The position numbers and the translations under genes were made by a program. Source: CAG-791 sp002449595 (lineage in GTDB: Bacteria > Bacillota > Clostridia > Lachnospirales > Lachnospiraceae). Taken from it: DNA of 13,980 nt. Shown piece by piece: positions 6,572-13,105 of this stretch. Where the stretch lies: NCBI GenBank assembly GCA_946539855.1, contig CAMNHV010000041.1, forward strand, positions 1 to 13,980. Reading direction: 5' to 3'. The notes beneath the pieces were generated by a model. The model saw only the letters and a program-made list of their open reading frames with translations. It did not search any database and was not told the DNA's origin. Every line of letters starts with the position of its first letter. Position 1 is the first letter of the stretch.

Positions 6572-8338
6572 TCAGCGGATGACGCGCAGCTCGAATGGCT
6601 GCAGCACATCCTCATCCCGCTCTTTCACGTTGGAGAAAAGCATCTCGCCGCCCCTCGCGAGCACCGCCTCCCGCAGCGTCTCCGGGACCGGCTTCGCCGC
6701 GCCGCTGAAATTGCAGATCACAAGGAACCCGTCCTGCGGTGCTTCCGGAAGCGCCCTCTCATAAGCGAACAGGTCCTCATCTTCCGGAAGAAGATCGCGG
6801 AACGCCCCGTAGACCGCCGCCTCATCCGTCTGCTTGAAGCGGATCAGCTGCCGGTAGAACGCGAGCACCGAGTCCGGGTCCTCCATCTGGCGCGCGACGT
6901 TGATGCTCTGATAGTTCGGATTGACCTTCTCCCACGGCTCACTGCCCATTGTGAAGCCGGCGAAGGCGCTGTCGTCCCACTGCATCGGAGTCCGCGCGTT
7001 GTCCCTGCCCTTTTTCAGGATCGACTGAAAAGCCTTTTCCGCCGCATCCCCGCCTTTCTTACACTCTTCGTTATAGAAGTTGATGCTCTCGATGTCCCTG
7101 AGATCCTCCGGCGACGCGAACGGCATGTTCAGCATGCCGATCTCCTCGCCCTGGAAGATATAGGAAGTCCCGCGCATGAGGTGCATCGCCGCGCCGAGCA
7201 TCTTTGCCGCGCGGGTGCGGAGCGTCTCGAACGCCGCGGCGTAAGCCGCATCCTGTCCCTGCGCTCCCTCCGGCAGATTCGCGATGGCCGCCCTCGCCGC
7301 CGCGTCCAGATCCACGAACCGGGACAGCGGACGGGGCTGGTCATGGTTCGACCAGAACAGGCTCCCCCAGGTATTCTCCGCGACCTGCTGCCAGGTGCGG
7401 ACTCTTCTCTTCCACTCCTTCAGGGAGAACGGGATCACGTTCCACTTGCCGCCCTCGCCGCTGTCGACTTCCATGAGCGCGTCCTGGAAGATCATGTCCA
7501 GTTCCCGGTTCTCCGGGTCCATGAGCCGGCTTCCCGTCTCGGGTGAGCTGAACGGCGTCTCGCCGACGCACATCGCGTCGCGCCCGTCAAAGCAGCGCCT
7601 GCGCATCTCCTGGAGGTGGTCATGAAGCTTTTCCTGATTTGCAAAGTGCTCGGGGCAGAACACATAGCCAGCGCCGGAAGATGCTCCGTCCGGCAGGCCC
7701 TCCTCCTTCGCGATCAGGTTGATGACGTCCATCCGGAAGCCGTCGATTCCCTTGTCCATCCACCAGTTCATCATCCGGTAGACTTCCTCGCGCAGCCGCG
7801 GGTTCTCCCAGTTGAGATCCGGCTGCTTCTGCGAGAACAGGTGGAGGTAGTACTCGTCGGTAGCCTCGTCGTAGGTCCAGGCGGACGGCGTGAAGAACGA
7901 CGCCCAGTTGTTGGGCTCGTCTCCGGGTTCCTTCCCTTTTCCCTTTCTCCAGATATAGAAATCCCTGTATGGGTTGTCCTTCGACTTCCGCGCCTCCACA
8001 AACCAGGCGTGCTCGTCGGAGGTGTGGTTGACCACGAGGTCCATGATGATCCGGATCCCGCGCGCGTGCGCCGCGGCGAGGAGCTCGTCAAAGTCCGCCA
8101 TGGTCCCGAACTCGTCCATGATGTCCCGGTAGTCGCTGATGTCGTAGCCCATGTCGTCGTTCGGCGACTTGTAGATGGGGTTCAGCCAGATCGCGCGAAT
8201 GCCGAGCTGCTCCAGATAGTCCATCCGCTGCAGGATGCCGCGCAGGTCGCCGATCCCGTCGCCGTTCGAGTCCTGAAAGCTGCGCGGGTAGAGCTGGTAG
8301 ATGACGCTCTCTTTCCACCACTTTCTGTCGTTATGCAT
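6572..8338 (-). CDS. GH13 alpha-glucosidase, oligo-1,6-glucosidase type
   Basis: This is a cytoplasmic glycoside hydrolase (no signal peptide) that should release glucose from isomalto-type oligosaccharides. The GH13 regions are all present: DLVVNH (100-105), DGFRMDV with nucleophile Asp204, GE with acid/base Glu260, and NHDQ with Asp333. QPDLN (172-176) is the region V typical of the oligo-1,6-glucosidase subfamily. DSNGDGIGD (23-31) is the usual Ca-binding loop. Val205 directly after the nucleophile favours alpha-1,6 over alpha-1,4 links in this subfamily; trehalose-6-phosphate hydrolase or dextran glucosidase remain possible. At 588 residues it is about 30 longer than usual, mostly from an Ala-rich stretch at 343-372. 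The start ATG at 8338 has GGAGAGGAGAGG just upstream. It follows fhs after 108 bp and precedes feoAB by 34 bp. Confidence 0.92.
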   Translation of the reverse strand: MHNDRKWWKESVIYQLYPRSFQDSNGDGIGDLRGILQRMDYLEQLGIRAIWLNPIYKSPNDDMGYDISDYRDIMDEFGTMADFDELLAAAHARGIRIIMDLVVNHTSDEHAWFVEARKSKDNPYRDFYIWRKGKGKEPGDEPNNWASFFTPSAWTYDEATDEYYLHLFSQKQPDLNWENPRLREEVYRMMNWWMDKGIDGFRMDVINLIAKEEGLPDGASSGAGYVFCPEHFANQEKLHDHLQEMRRRCFDGRDAMCVGETPFSSPETGSRLMDPENRELDMIFQDALMEVDSGEGGKWNVIPFSLKEWKRRVRTWQQVAENTWGSLFWSNHDQPRPLSRFVDLDAAARAAIANLPEGAQGQDAAYAAAFETLRTRAAKMLGAAMHLMRGTSYIFQGEEIGMLNMPFASPEDLRDIESINFYNEECKKGGDAAEKAFQSILKKGRDNARTPMQWDDSAFAGFTMGSEPWEKVNPNYQSINVARQMEDPDSVLAFYRQLIRFKQTDEAAVYGAFRDLLPEDEDLFAYERALPEAPQDGFLVICNFSGAAKPVPETLREAVLARGGEMLFSNVKERDEDVLQPFELRVIR

Positions 8339-8384
8339 ATTGCCTCTCCTCTCCCGCGCCTGCCTTGCGTCCGGCGGGCGCGTC

Positions 8385-8416
8385 CGTCAGGAGCGGCCTG
8401 TGACCCGCTCCTGACG
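8385..8416 (-). repeat. 12-bp perfect stem-loop between fhs and the GH13 gene
   Basis: The arms CGTCAGGAGCGG (8385-8396) and CCGCTCCTGACG (8405-8416) are exactly complementary, with an 8-nt loop. Neither strand has a U-tract after it, so it is not a typical intrinsic terminator. In a transcript coming from fhs it would form 30 nt past the stop. It may protect the upstream mRNA 3' end, take part in Rho-dependent or partial termination, or be a binding site. Confidence 0.6.
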
Positions 8417-8446
8417 AGGTGCCGATGTCTGCTGCCGGGCGTTCGA

Positions 8447-10123
8447 TCAGAACAGTCCGGTGATTCTCTCTCCGTCCACGACGTCGATGTCCATCGCCGC
8501 AGGGTGGCGCGGAAGGCCGGGCATCGCGACGATCTGTCCCGTCTGGACGACGACGAAGCCGGCGCCGGCCGAGATGTAGACTTCGCGGACCGTGAGCGTG
8601 AACCCGTCGGGGCGCCCGAGCTTCGCGGGGTCGTCCGACAGGGAATACTGCGTCTTTGCCATGCAGACCGGAAGCTGGCCGAAGCCGAGCTCTTCCAGCT
8701 GGCGGAGCTGCTTCTCCGCAGCCGCGGTGTAAGTGACGTCGCCTGCGCCGTAGATCTCCTTCGCGACCGTCTCGATCTTCTCGCGCAGGGACTTGTCCAG
8801 CGCGTAGATCGGATGATATTCGCTCGCCTTCGTCTCGATCGTCTGAAGGACCTTTTCCGCGAGCGCCGTGCCGCCGGCGCCGCCGTCCGCCCAGACGGTC
8901 GCCTTCGCGAACTCGCAGTCATGCTCCCTGCAGTACTCCTCGACGATCCGGCTCTCTTCTTCCGTGTCGGTGACGAAGGAGTTTAGGGCGACCACTGCGG
9001 GCACGCCGTACTTCCTGATGTTCTCGATGTGCTTGCCAAGGTTCACGATGCCCTTCTTCAGCGCCTCGATATTCTCCTGTTTCAGCTCCGCCTTCGGGAC
9101 GCCGCCGTTGTACTTGAGCGCCTGGATGCTGGCGACGATGACGACCGCCGAAGGGTTCAGGCCCGCCATACGGCACTTGATGTCGAGGAACTTCTCCGCG
9201 CCGAGGTCGGCGCCGAAGCCCGCCTCCGTGACGACGTAGTCCGCCATCTTCAGCGCGGTCTTCGTCGCGCGGATGGAGTTGCAGCCGTGCGCGATGTTCG
9301 CGAACGGACCGCCGTGGACGAACGCCGGCGTGTGGCCGATCGTCTGCATGAGGTTCGGGCGGATCGCCTGGACCATGAGCGAAGCCATGGCGCCGACCGC
9401 GCCGAGCTGCTCCGCGCGGACCGGCTGTCCCGCGTAGTCATACGCGACGACGATGTTGCCGAAGCGCCTCTTCAGGTCTTCCATGTCCTCCGCGAGGCAG
9501 AGGATCGCCATGATCTCGGACGCCGCCGTGATGACGAAGTGGTCCTCGCGGACAGGGCCGTTGATCTTGCCGCCCATGCCGATCGCGATATCCCTCAGGG
9601 CGCGGTCATTCATGTCCATGCAGCGCTTCCAGACGACGCGCGTGGGATCGATGCCGAGCGCGTTGCCGAAGTGGATGTGGTTGTCGATCATCGCCGCGAG
9701 CAGGTTGTTCGCTGTCGTGATCGCGTGGAAGTCGCCGGTGAAGTGCAGGTTCAGATCCTCCATCGGGACGAGCTGCGCGTAGCCGCCGCCGGCCGCGCCG
9801 CCCTTGACGCCGAAGCAAGGACCGAGGGAGGGCTCCCGCAGCGCGAGCATTGCCTTCTTCCCGAGCAGGGACAGCGCGTCCGCAAGTCCGATGCTGATCG
9901 TGGTCTTGCCCTCGCCCGCGGGCGTCGGGTTGATCGCCGTGACGAGGATCAGCTTGCCGTCCGGATTCCCCTGCACGCTCTGCATGTATTCTTCCGTGAC
10001 TTTTGCCTTATACTTTCCGTAGAGTTCGAGGTCGTCTTCCTTCACGCCGATCTGTTCGGCGATCTTTACGATCGGGAGCTTTTCCGCCTCCTGTGCGATC
10101 TCAATGTCCGTTTTGTAAGCCAT
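8447..10123 (-). CDS. fhs: Formate-tetrahydrofolate ligase
   Basis: The enzyme joins formate to tetrahydrofolate using ATP, giving 10-formyl-THF. It feeds purine and initiator-tRNA formylation and, in acetogens, the methyl branch of the Wood-Ljungdahl pathway. The 558 residues match the family's usual length of about 555-560 from end to end. The ATP-binding P-loop TPAGEGKTT is at 67-75. It is followed by the conserved LREPSLGPCFGVKGGAAGGG stretch and FTGDFHAI, HGGPFANIAHGCNS and TEAGFGADLGAEKF. The C-terminus is PGLPRHPAA...GLF. The start ATG at 10123 has AAGGA 9-10 nt upstream and GGGG closer in. The gene lies between pseC and the glucosidase, with 114 and 108 bp gaps. No partner folate gene (fchA, folD) is in the window, so acetogenesis cannot be inferred. 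Confidence 0.98.
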   Translation of the reverse strand: MAYKTDIEIAQEAEKLPIVKIAEQIGVKEDDLELYGKYKAKVTEEYMQSVQGNPDGKLILVTAINPTPAGEGKTTISIGLADALSLLGKKAMLALREPSLGPCFGVKGGAAGGGYAQLVPMEDLNLHFTGDFHAITTANNLLAAMIDNHIHFGNALGIDPTRVVWKRCMDMNDRALRDIAIGMGGKINGPVREDHFVITAASEIMAILCLAEDMEDLKRRFGNIVVAYDYAGQPVRAEQLGAVGAMASLMVQAIRPNLMQTIGHTPAFVHGGPFANIAHGCNSIRATKTALKMADYVVTEAGFGADLGAEKFLDIKCRMAGLNPSAVVIVASIQALKYNGGVPKAELKQENIEALKKGIVNLGKHIENIRKYGVPAVVALNSFVTDTEEESRIVEEYCREHDCEFAKATVWADGGAGGTALAEKVLQTIETKASEYHPIYALDKSLREKIETVAKEIYGAGDVTYTAAAEKQLRQLEELGFGQLPVCMAKTQYSLSDDPAKLGRPDGFTLTVREVYISAGAGFVVVQTGQIVAMPGLPRHPAAMDIDVVDGERITGLF

Positions 10124-10197
10124 TTTCCCCTGTCCTTTCTTATGAACGAGCAGTTACTGTATCTCTCCGTTTGATTAACGATTCACACTTGCTGTTT

Positions 10198-10230
10198 CAG
10201 CGGGCGGCATGCCGTATTCCGCCGCCGCTG
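10198..10230 (-). repeat. GC-rich stem-loop after pseC
   Basis: CAGCGG-G-CGGC pairs with GCCG-CCGCTG to give about 10 bp with a one-base bulge and a loop of 12 nt. It begins 8 nt past the pseC stop on the minus strand. No U-tract follows, so it is at best a weak or Rho-assisted terminator. The remaining leader to fhs (10197-10124) shows no promoter I would defend. Confidence 0.45.
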
Positions 10231-10237
10231 CGTGACG

Positions 10238-11506
10238 TTACCTGGCGTACCACGCGCAGATCCTCTGCACAGCCGTGATCACGCTCTCCACGTCCTCGTC
10301 CGACATCCCGTGGTAGAACGGGATCGTCAGCATCTCGCTGTAGAGCTTCTCCGCCTCTGGGCACAGCCCCTGCCCGTAGCCGATCTCCTGGTAATACGGG
10401 AACGTGTAGATCGGGATGTAGTGCACGTTGCAGACGATATTCTCGGCGCCCATTGCCGCGAAAAACTCCGCCCGGTCGATCGAGATCTTCTCCGGATTCA
10501 GGCGCAGGATGTACAGGTGCCGCACGCTGTCCGACCCCTCCGTCTCCTTCTGCACGACGAGCTGCGGGATCTTGGAAAACGCCTCATCATAGCGCCTCCG
10601 GATCTCCTTCCTGCGCGCCGCGAACTGCGGAAGCTTCTTCAGCTGGCTCCCGATGAGGGCCGACTGCATGTCCGTGATGCGGTAGTTGGTCGAGAGCGCG
10701 ACCTGCTCGTAGTACCACGGCCCGTCCGGCTCCTTCGACATCAGGGAAGGATCCCGCGTGATCCCGTGGGTGCGCATCACGAGAAGCTTCTTGTAATACT
10801 CCTCATTGTCGGTCAGGACCGCGCCGCCTTCGCCGCCGCAGATCGTCTTGACCGGGTGGAAGCTCATGACGGTCATGTCGGCGAACTGCCCGATCCGGCG
10901 CGTCTCGCCCTTCACAGGATCGGATTCCCTGTGAAAAGCCTTTTCCCCCGCCTCATCATCAAACCGGCCCTGCCAGGTGTAGGTCGTGCCGATCGAGTGG
11001 CACGCGTCCTCGATATAGACGAGCCCGTGCTTCCTCGCGATCCGCAGGAACGCCTCCTCATCGACGGCCTGCCCGCCGAAGTCGACCGGGATGATCGCCT
11101 TCGTCTTCTCCGTGATCTTCTCCTCCGCGCGCGCGGGGCTCAGCTGCCAGGTCTCCGGATCAATGTCCGCAAACACCGGCCGCGCGCCGCAGTACAGCGC
11201 GCAGTTCGCGGAGGCCGCAAACGTGATCGGGGTCGTGATGACCTCGTCCCCCGCGCCGACGCCCGCCGCGAGGCAGGCGATGTGCAGCGCCGCCGTGCCG
11301 CTGCTGCAGAGCACGGCGTACTTCGCGCCCGTCACCTCGCAGAGCCCCCGCTCCGCCGCATCGATCGCCGGCCCGCAGGTCAGGAAATCGCTGCGCATGA
11401 CCTCCGCCACCGCGTCGATGTCCGACTGGTCGATCGACTGGTGCGCGTAGAAGATCTTTGAATCCCTGACCGGAGTGCCTCCGGCCGCCGCAGGTCTCAC
11501 ATCCAT
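10238..11506 (-). CDS. pseC: PseC-type aminotransferase (UDP-4-amino-4,6-dideoxy-AltNAc transaminase)
   Basis: This is a PLP-dependent DegT/DnrJ/EryC1/StrS aminotransferase. With PseB it makes UDP-4-amino-4,6-dideoxy-N-acetyl-beta-L-altrosamine, the second step towards pseudaminic acid. The substrate-binding start region contains FLTCGP (41-46), and CSSGTAALH (68-75) binds the PLP phosphate. EDACHSIG (166-173) holds the Asp that contacts the PLP ring, and SFHPVKTICGGEGG has the Schiff-base Lys220. The HPVKT form and pseB directly upstream favour PseC over other members. At 422 residues it is longer than the usual 370-390 because of a 13-residue N-terminal extension and about 30 extra polar residues between the PLP Asp and Lys (about 177-206). 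The start ATG at 11506 has GGAAGGAGA 7-8 nt upstream. The later pathway genes (pseH, pseG, pseI, pseF) are not here. Confidence 0.9.
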   Translation of the reverse strand: MDVRPAAAGGTPVRDSKIFYAHQSIDQSDIDAVAEVMRSDFLTCGPAIDAAERGLCEVTGAKYAVLCSSGTAALHIACLAAGVGAGDEVITTPITFAASANCALYCGARPVFADIDPETWQLSPARAEEKITEKTKAIIPVDFGGQAVDEEAFLRIARKHGLVYIEDACHSIGTTYTWQGRFDDEAGEKAFHRESDPVKGETRRIGQFADMTVMSFHPVKTICGGEGGAVLTDNEEYYKKLLVMRTHGITRDPSLMSKEPDGPWYYEQVALSTNYRITDMQSALIGSQLKKLPQFAARRKEIRRRYDEAFSKIPQLVVQKETEGSDSVRHLYILRLNPEKISIDRAEFFAAMGAENIVCNVHYIPIYTFPYYQEIGYGQGLCPEAEKLYSEMLTIPFYHGMSDEDVESVITAVQRICAWYAR

Positions 11507-11530
11507 AACTCTTCTCCTTCCAAAACGATA

Positions 11531-11566
11531 GGTGCTGAATCATTACTAAGCGTAATATTCAGCACC
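11531..11566 (-). promoter_or_regulatory. Long two-part stem-loop in the pseC leader
   Basis: GGTGCTGAAT pairs with ATTCAGCACC (10 bp). After a single unpaired base, ATTAC pairs with GTAAT (5 bp) around a TAAGC loop. It sits in the pseB-pseC gap, 24 bp upstream of the pseC ATG and just before the ribosome binding site. Its AT-rich core differs from the surrounding GC-rich DNA. On the minus strand CTATCGTTTTGG follows, so partial termination between pseB and pseC is possible. An operator or mRNA-processing site are alternatives. Confidence 0.6.
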
Positions 11567-11624
11567 CTCTCACCGGGATGCACTGCACCCCGTCCTTCGC
11601 TTCAAATCGTCTTTAAGATCCGCC

Positions 11625-12638
11625 TCAACAGACCGTCACCTCGCGCAGCCTCTCGCGGATCTCGTCGACGCTCATCCACTCTTTGTTGTTTCCGGAAGAA
11701 TACGCGAACCCGTCCTCGACCTTTTTCCCCGACAGGTCCGGGACCTGGCGGTCATTGTAGGTGATCTGCGGATAGATCACGTAGTTCTTCTCAAATTCAT
11801 ACGTCGTCGCGGAATCTTCCGGCGTGATCATGACCTCATGGAGCTTCTCGCCGGGACGGATCCCGGTCTCCTTCGTCGTGCAGCCGGGAAGCATGGCCTC
11901 CGCGAGATCCTTCACGTAGAACGAAGGGATCTTGCTGATGAACGTCTCACCGCCCTTCGCCTCCGCGAGGGCCTTGATCACGAGCTCCACGCCCTGCTCC
12001 AGGCTGATCCAGAACCGCGTCATGCGGTAGTCCGTGATCGGGAGCGTCGTCTCGCCGCGCTCGATCAGGCTCCGGAAGAACGGGATGACGCTGCCGCGGC
12101 TTCCTGCGACGTTGCCGTAGCGGACGATCGAGAAGTTGATGTCCTTGCTGCCCGCGTACGCGTTCGCCGCGATGAAAAGCTTGTCAGAGACGAGCTTCGT
12201 GCCGCCGTAGAGGTTGACGGGGTTGACCGCCTTGTCCGTGGACAGGGCGACGACCTTCTTCACGCCGGTGTCCAGGCTCGCGTCGATGACGTTCTGCGCG
12301 CCGCCGACGTTGGTCTTGATCGCCTCCGCGGGATTGTACTCGCACGCCGGCACCTGCTTGAGCGCCGCCGCGTGAATGCAGTAGTCCGTGCCCTCGAGCG
12401 CCCTCTTCAACCTGTCGCAGTCGCGCACGTCGCCGATGAAATAGCGCATCTTGTCCGCGTGCGCCTTGAAGAACTCGTCGTTCGACATGACGAACTGTTT
12501 GTATTCGTCCCTCGAATAGACGATGATCTTCTTCGGCTCATAGTGCTCGAGCACATAGCGGGAAAAGCATTTCCCGAAGGATCCCGTGCCTCCTGTGATC
12601 AGTATTGTTTTGTCTTTTAAAAGATTTGCATCCGCCAT
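11625..12638 (-). CDS. pseB: UDP-N-acetylglucosamine 4,6-dehydratase, C5-inverting (PseB)
   Basis: This NAD(P)-dependent short-chain dehydrogenase/reductase turns UDP-GlcNAc into UDP-2-acetamido-2,6-dideoxy-beta-L-arabino-4-hexulose, the first step to pseudaminic acid. The 337 residues match the family. The Rossmann motif is GGTGSFG (16-22). RYFIGDVRD (65-73) and HAAALKQVP (89-97) are family hallmarks. The catalytic residues correspond to Asp135-Lys136 in STDKAVNP and Tyr144/Lys148 in YGGTK. RYGNVAGSRGSVIPFF and RMTRFW are also typical. The start ATG at 12638 is preceded by AGGGGA, which overlaps the stop of the metal-dependent repressor gene 15 nt upstream, so the two are surely on one transcript. 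pseC follows after 118 bp containing a stem-loop. Pseudaminic acid commonly decorates flagellin or capsule, but no such genes lie in the window. Confidence 0.96.
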   Translation of the reverse strand: MADANLLKDKTILITGGTGSFGKCFSRYVLEHYEPKKIIVYSRDEYKQFVMSNDEFFKAHADKMRYFIGDVRDCDRLKRALEGTDYCIHAAALKQVPACEYNPAEAIKTNVGGAQNVIDASLDTGVKKVVALSTDKAVNPVNLYGGTKLVSDKLFIAANAYAGSKDINFSIVRYGNVAGSRGSVIPFFRSLIERGETTLPITDYRMTRFWISLEQGVELVIKALAEAKGGETFISKIPSFYVKDLAEAMLPGCTTKETGIRPGEKLHEVMITPEDSATTYEFEKNYVIYPQITYNDRQVPDLSGKKVEDGFAYSSGNNKEWMSVDEIRERLREVTVC

Positions 12639-12653
12639 AAAAACGTCTGTCCC

Positions 12654-13031
12654 CTATTGTTCCTTCATTTTCTTCTCGTAGTACGCATTCAGCTTCCGGT
12701 AGGTCTCCTCGCTGATGTCGTGCTCGATCTTGCAGGCCTCCTCCATCGCCTCTTCCTCGTCGATGCCGATCGCAACGAGGATGTTCGTGAGGAGCTGGTG
12801 CCGCTGGTAGATCCGGTGCGCGACTTCCGAGCCGCTCTCGGTCAGGGTGATGAGCCCGACTTCACTCATCTCGATGTAGCCGCTCTCACGGAGCTTCTTC
12901 ATCGCTATGCTGATGCTCGGCTTGGAGTATCCCATCTCCGTCGCGATGTCGATGGAACGGACCTGTCCGTTGCGCTGTGTCAGCATCAGGATCTTCTCAA
13001 GATAGTCTTCTGCAGATTCATGTAAAACCAT
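12654..13031 (-). CDS. DtxR/MntR-family metal-dependent transcriptional repressor
   Basis: This small cytoplasmic regulator should bind Fe(II) or Mn(II) and then repress metal-uptake genes. Residues 1-65 are a winged helix (IDIATEMGYSKPSISIAMKKLRESGYI recognition segment), and 66-125 are the dimerisation and metal-binding domain. At 125 residues it is MntR-like and lacks the C-terminal SH3 domain of DtxR/IdeR. By alignment with MntR and DtxR the metal ligands are Asp9, Glu12, His78, Cys100, Glu103 and His104. Asp9 matches MntR, while Cys100 matches DtxR (MntR has Glu there), so metal choice is unclear and no symbol is given. The start is ATG at 13031 with only a weak AAAGTGG-type ribosome site upstream. 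It overlaps into the pseB leader and heads the series that ends with feoAB, a plausible target. Confidence 0.92.
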   Translation of the reverse strand: MVLHESAEDYLEKILMLTQRNGQVRSIDIATEMGYSKPSISIAMKKLRESGYIEMSEVGLITLTESGSEVAHRIYQRHQLLTNILVAIGIDEEEAMEEACKIEHDISEETYRKLNAYYEKKMKEQ

Positions 13032-13040
13032 AATTCATAC

Positions 13041-13062
13041 CACTTTCAAAACTGCAAAAGTG
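13041..13062. promoter_or_regulatory. Small dyad upstream of the repressor gene
   Basis: CACTTT (13041-13046) and AAAGTG (13057-13062) are inverted around 10 bases, beginning 10 bp upstream of the repressor start. The position would suit an autoregulatory operator. It does not match the MntR-box or DtxR-box consensus that I know, and 6-bp arms can arise by chance. No convincing -35/-10 pair was found in the 75-bp gap. Confidence 0.25.
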
Positions 13063-13093
13063 AAGATTGCGTCCCCGCCAGTCTTCCTTTTTT
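13062..13093. terminator. Hairpin terminator after glgB, strongest on the plus strand
   Basis: GAAGATTG (13062-13069) pairs with CAGTCTTC (13079-13086), with one G-T wobble and a 9-nt C/G-rich loop. Read on the plus strand it is followed by CTTTTTT (T-run 13088-13093). Read on the minus strand, the direction of glgB, it is followed by ACTTTTG, and the flanking A-run can extend the stem. It starts 20 bp past the glgB stop and probably ends that transcript before the repressor gene. Confidence 0.65.
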
Positions 13094-13105
13094 ACTTATA
13101 GTGCC

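Noticed and set aside
6538..6615. Longer feoAB start at 6615
   Set aside because: It would overlap the glucosidase gene and add 26 residues unlike FeoA. The FeoA domain begins exactly at the Met at 6537, after a plausible ribosome site.
6182..10174. Further long plus-strand frames opposite feoAB, the glucosidase and fhs (6182-7546, 7616-8986, 9029-10174)
   Set aside because: They have the same Arg/Val/Asp-rich reverse-strand composition, no ribosome sites worth noting, and strong genes on the other strand.
10124..10237. Folate or other riboswitch upstream of fhs
   Set aside because: The gap is short, one stem-loop is explained by the pseC end, and I see no known conserved riboswitch core.
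10232..12620. Plus-strand frames opposite pseC and pseB (10232-11461, 11838-12620)
   Set aside because: These are antisense shadows of well-supported genes, with no domain or motif of their own.
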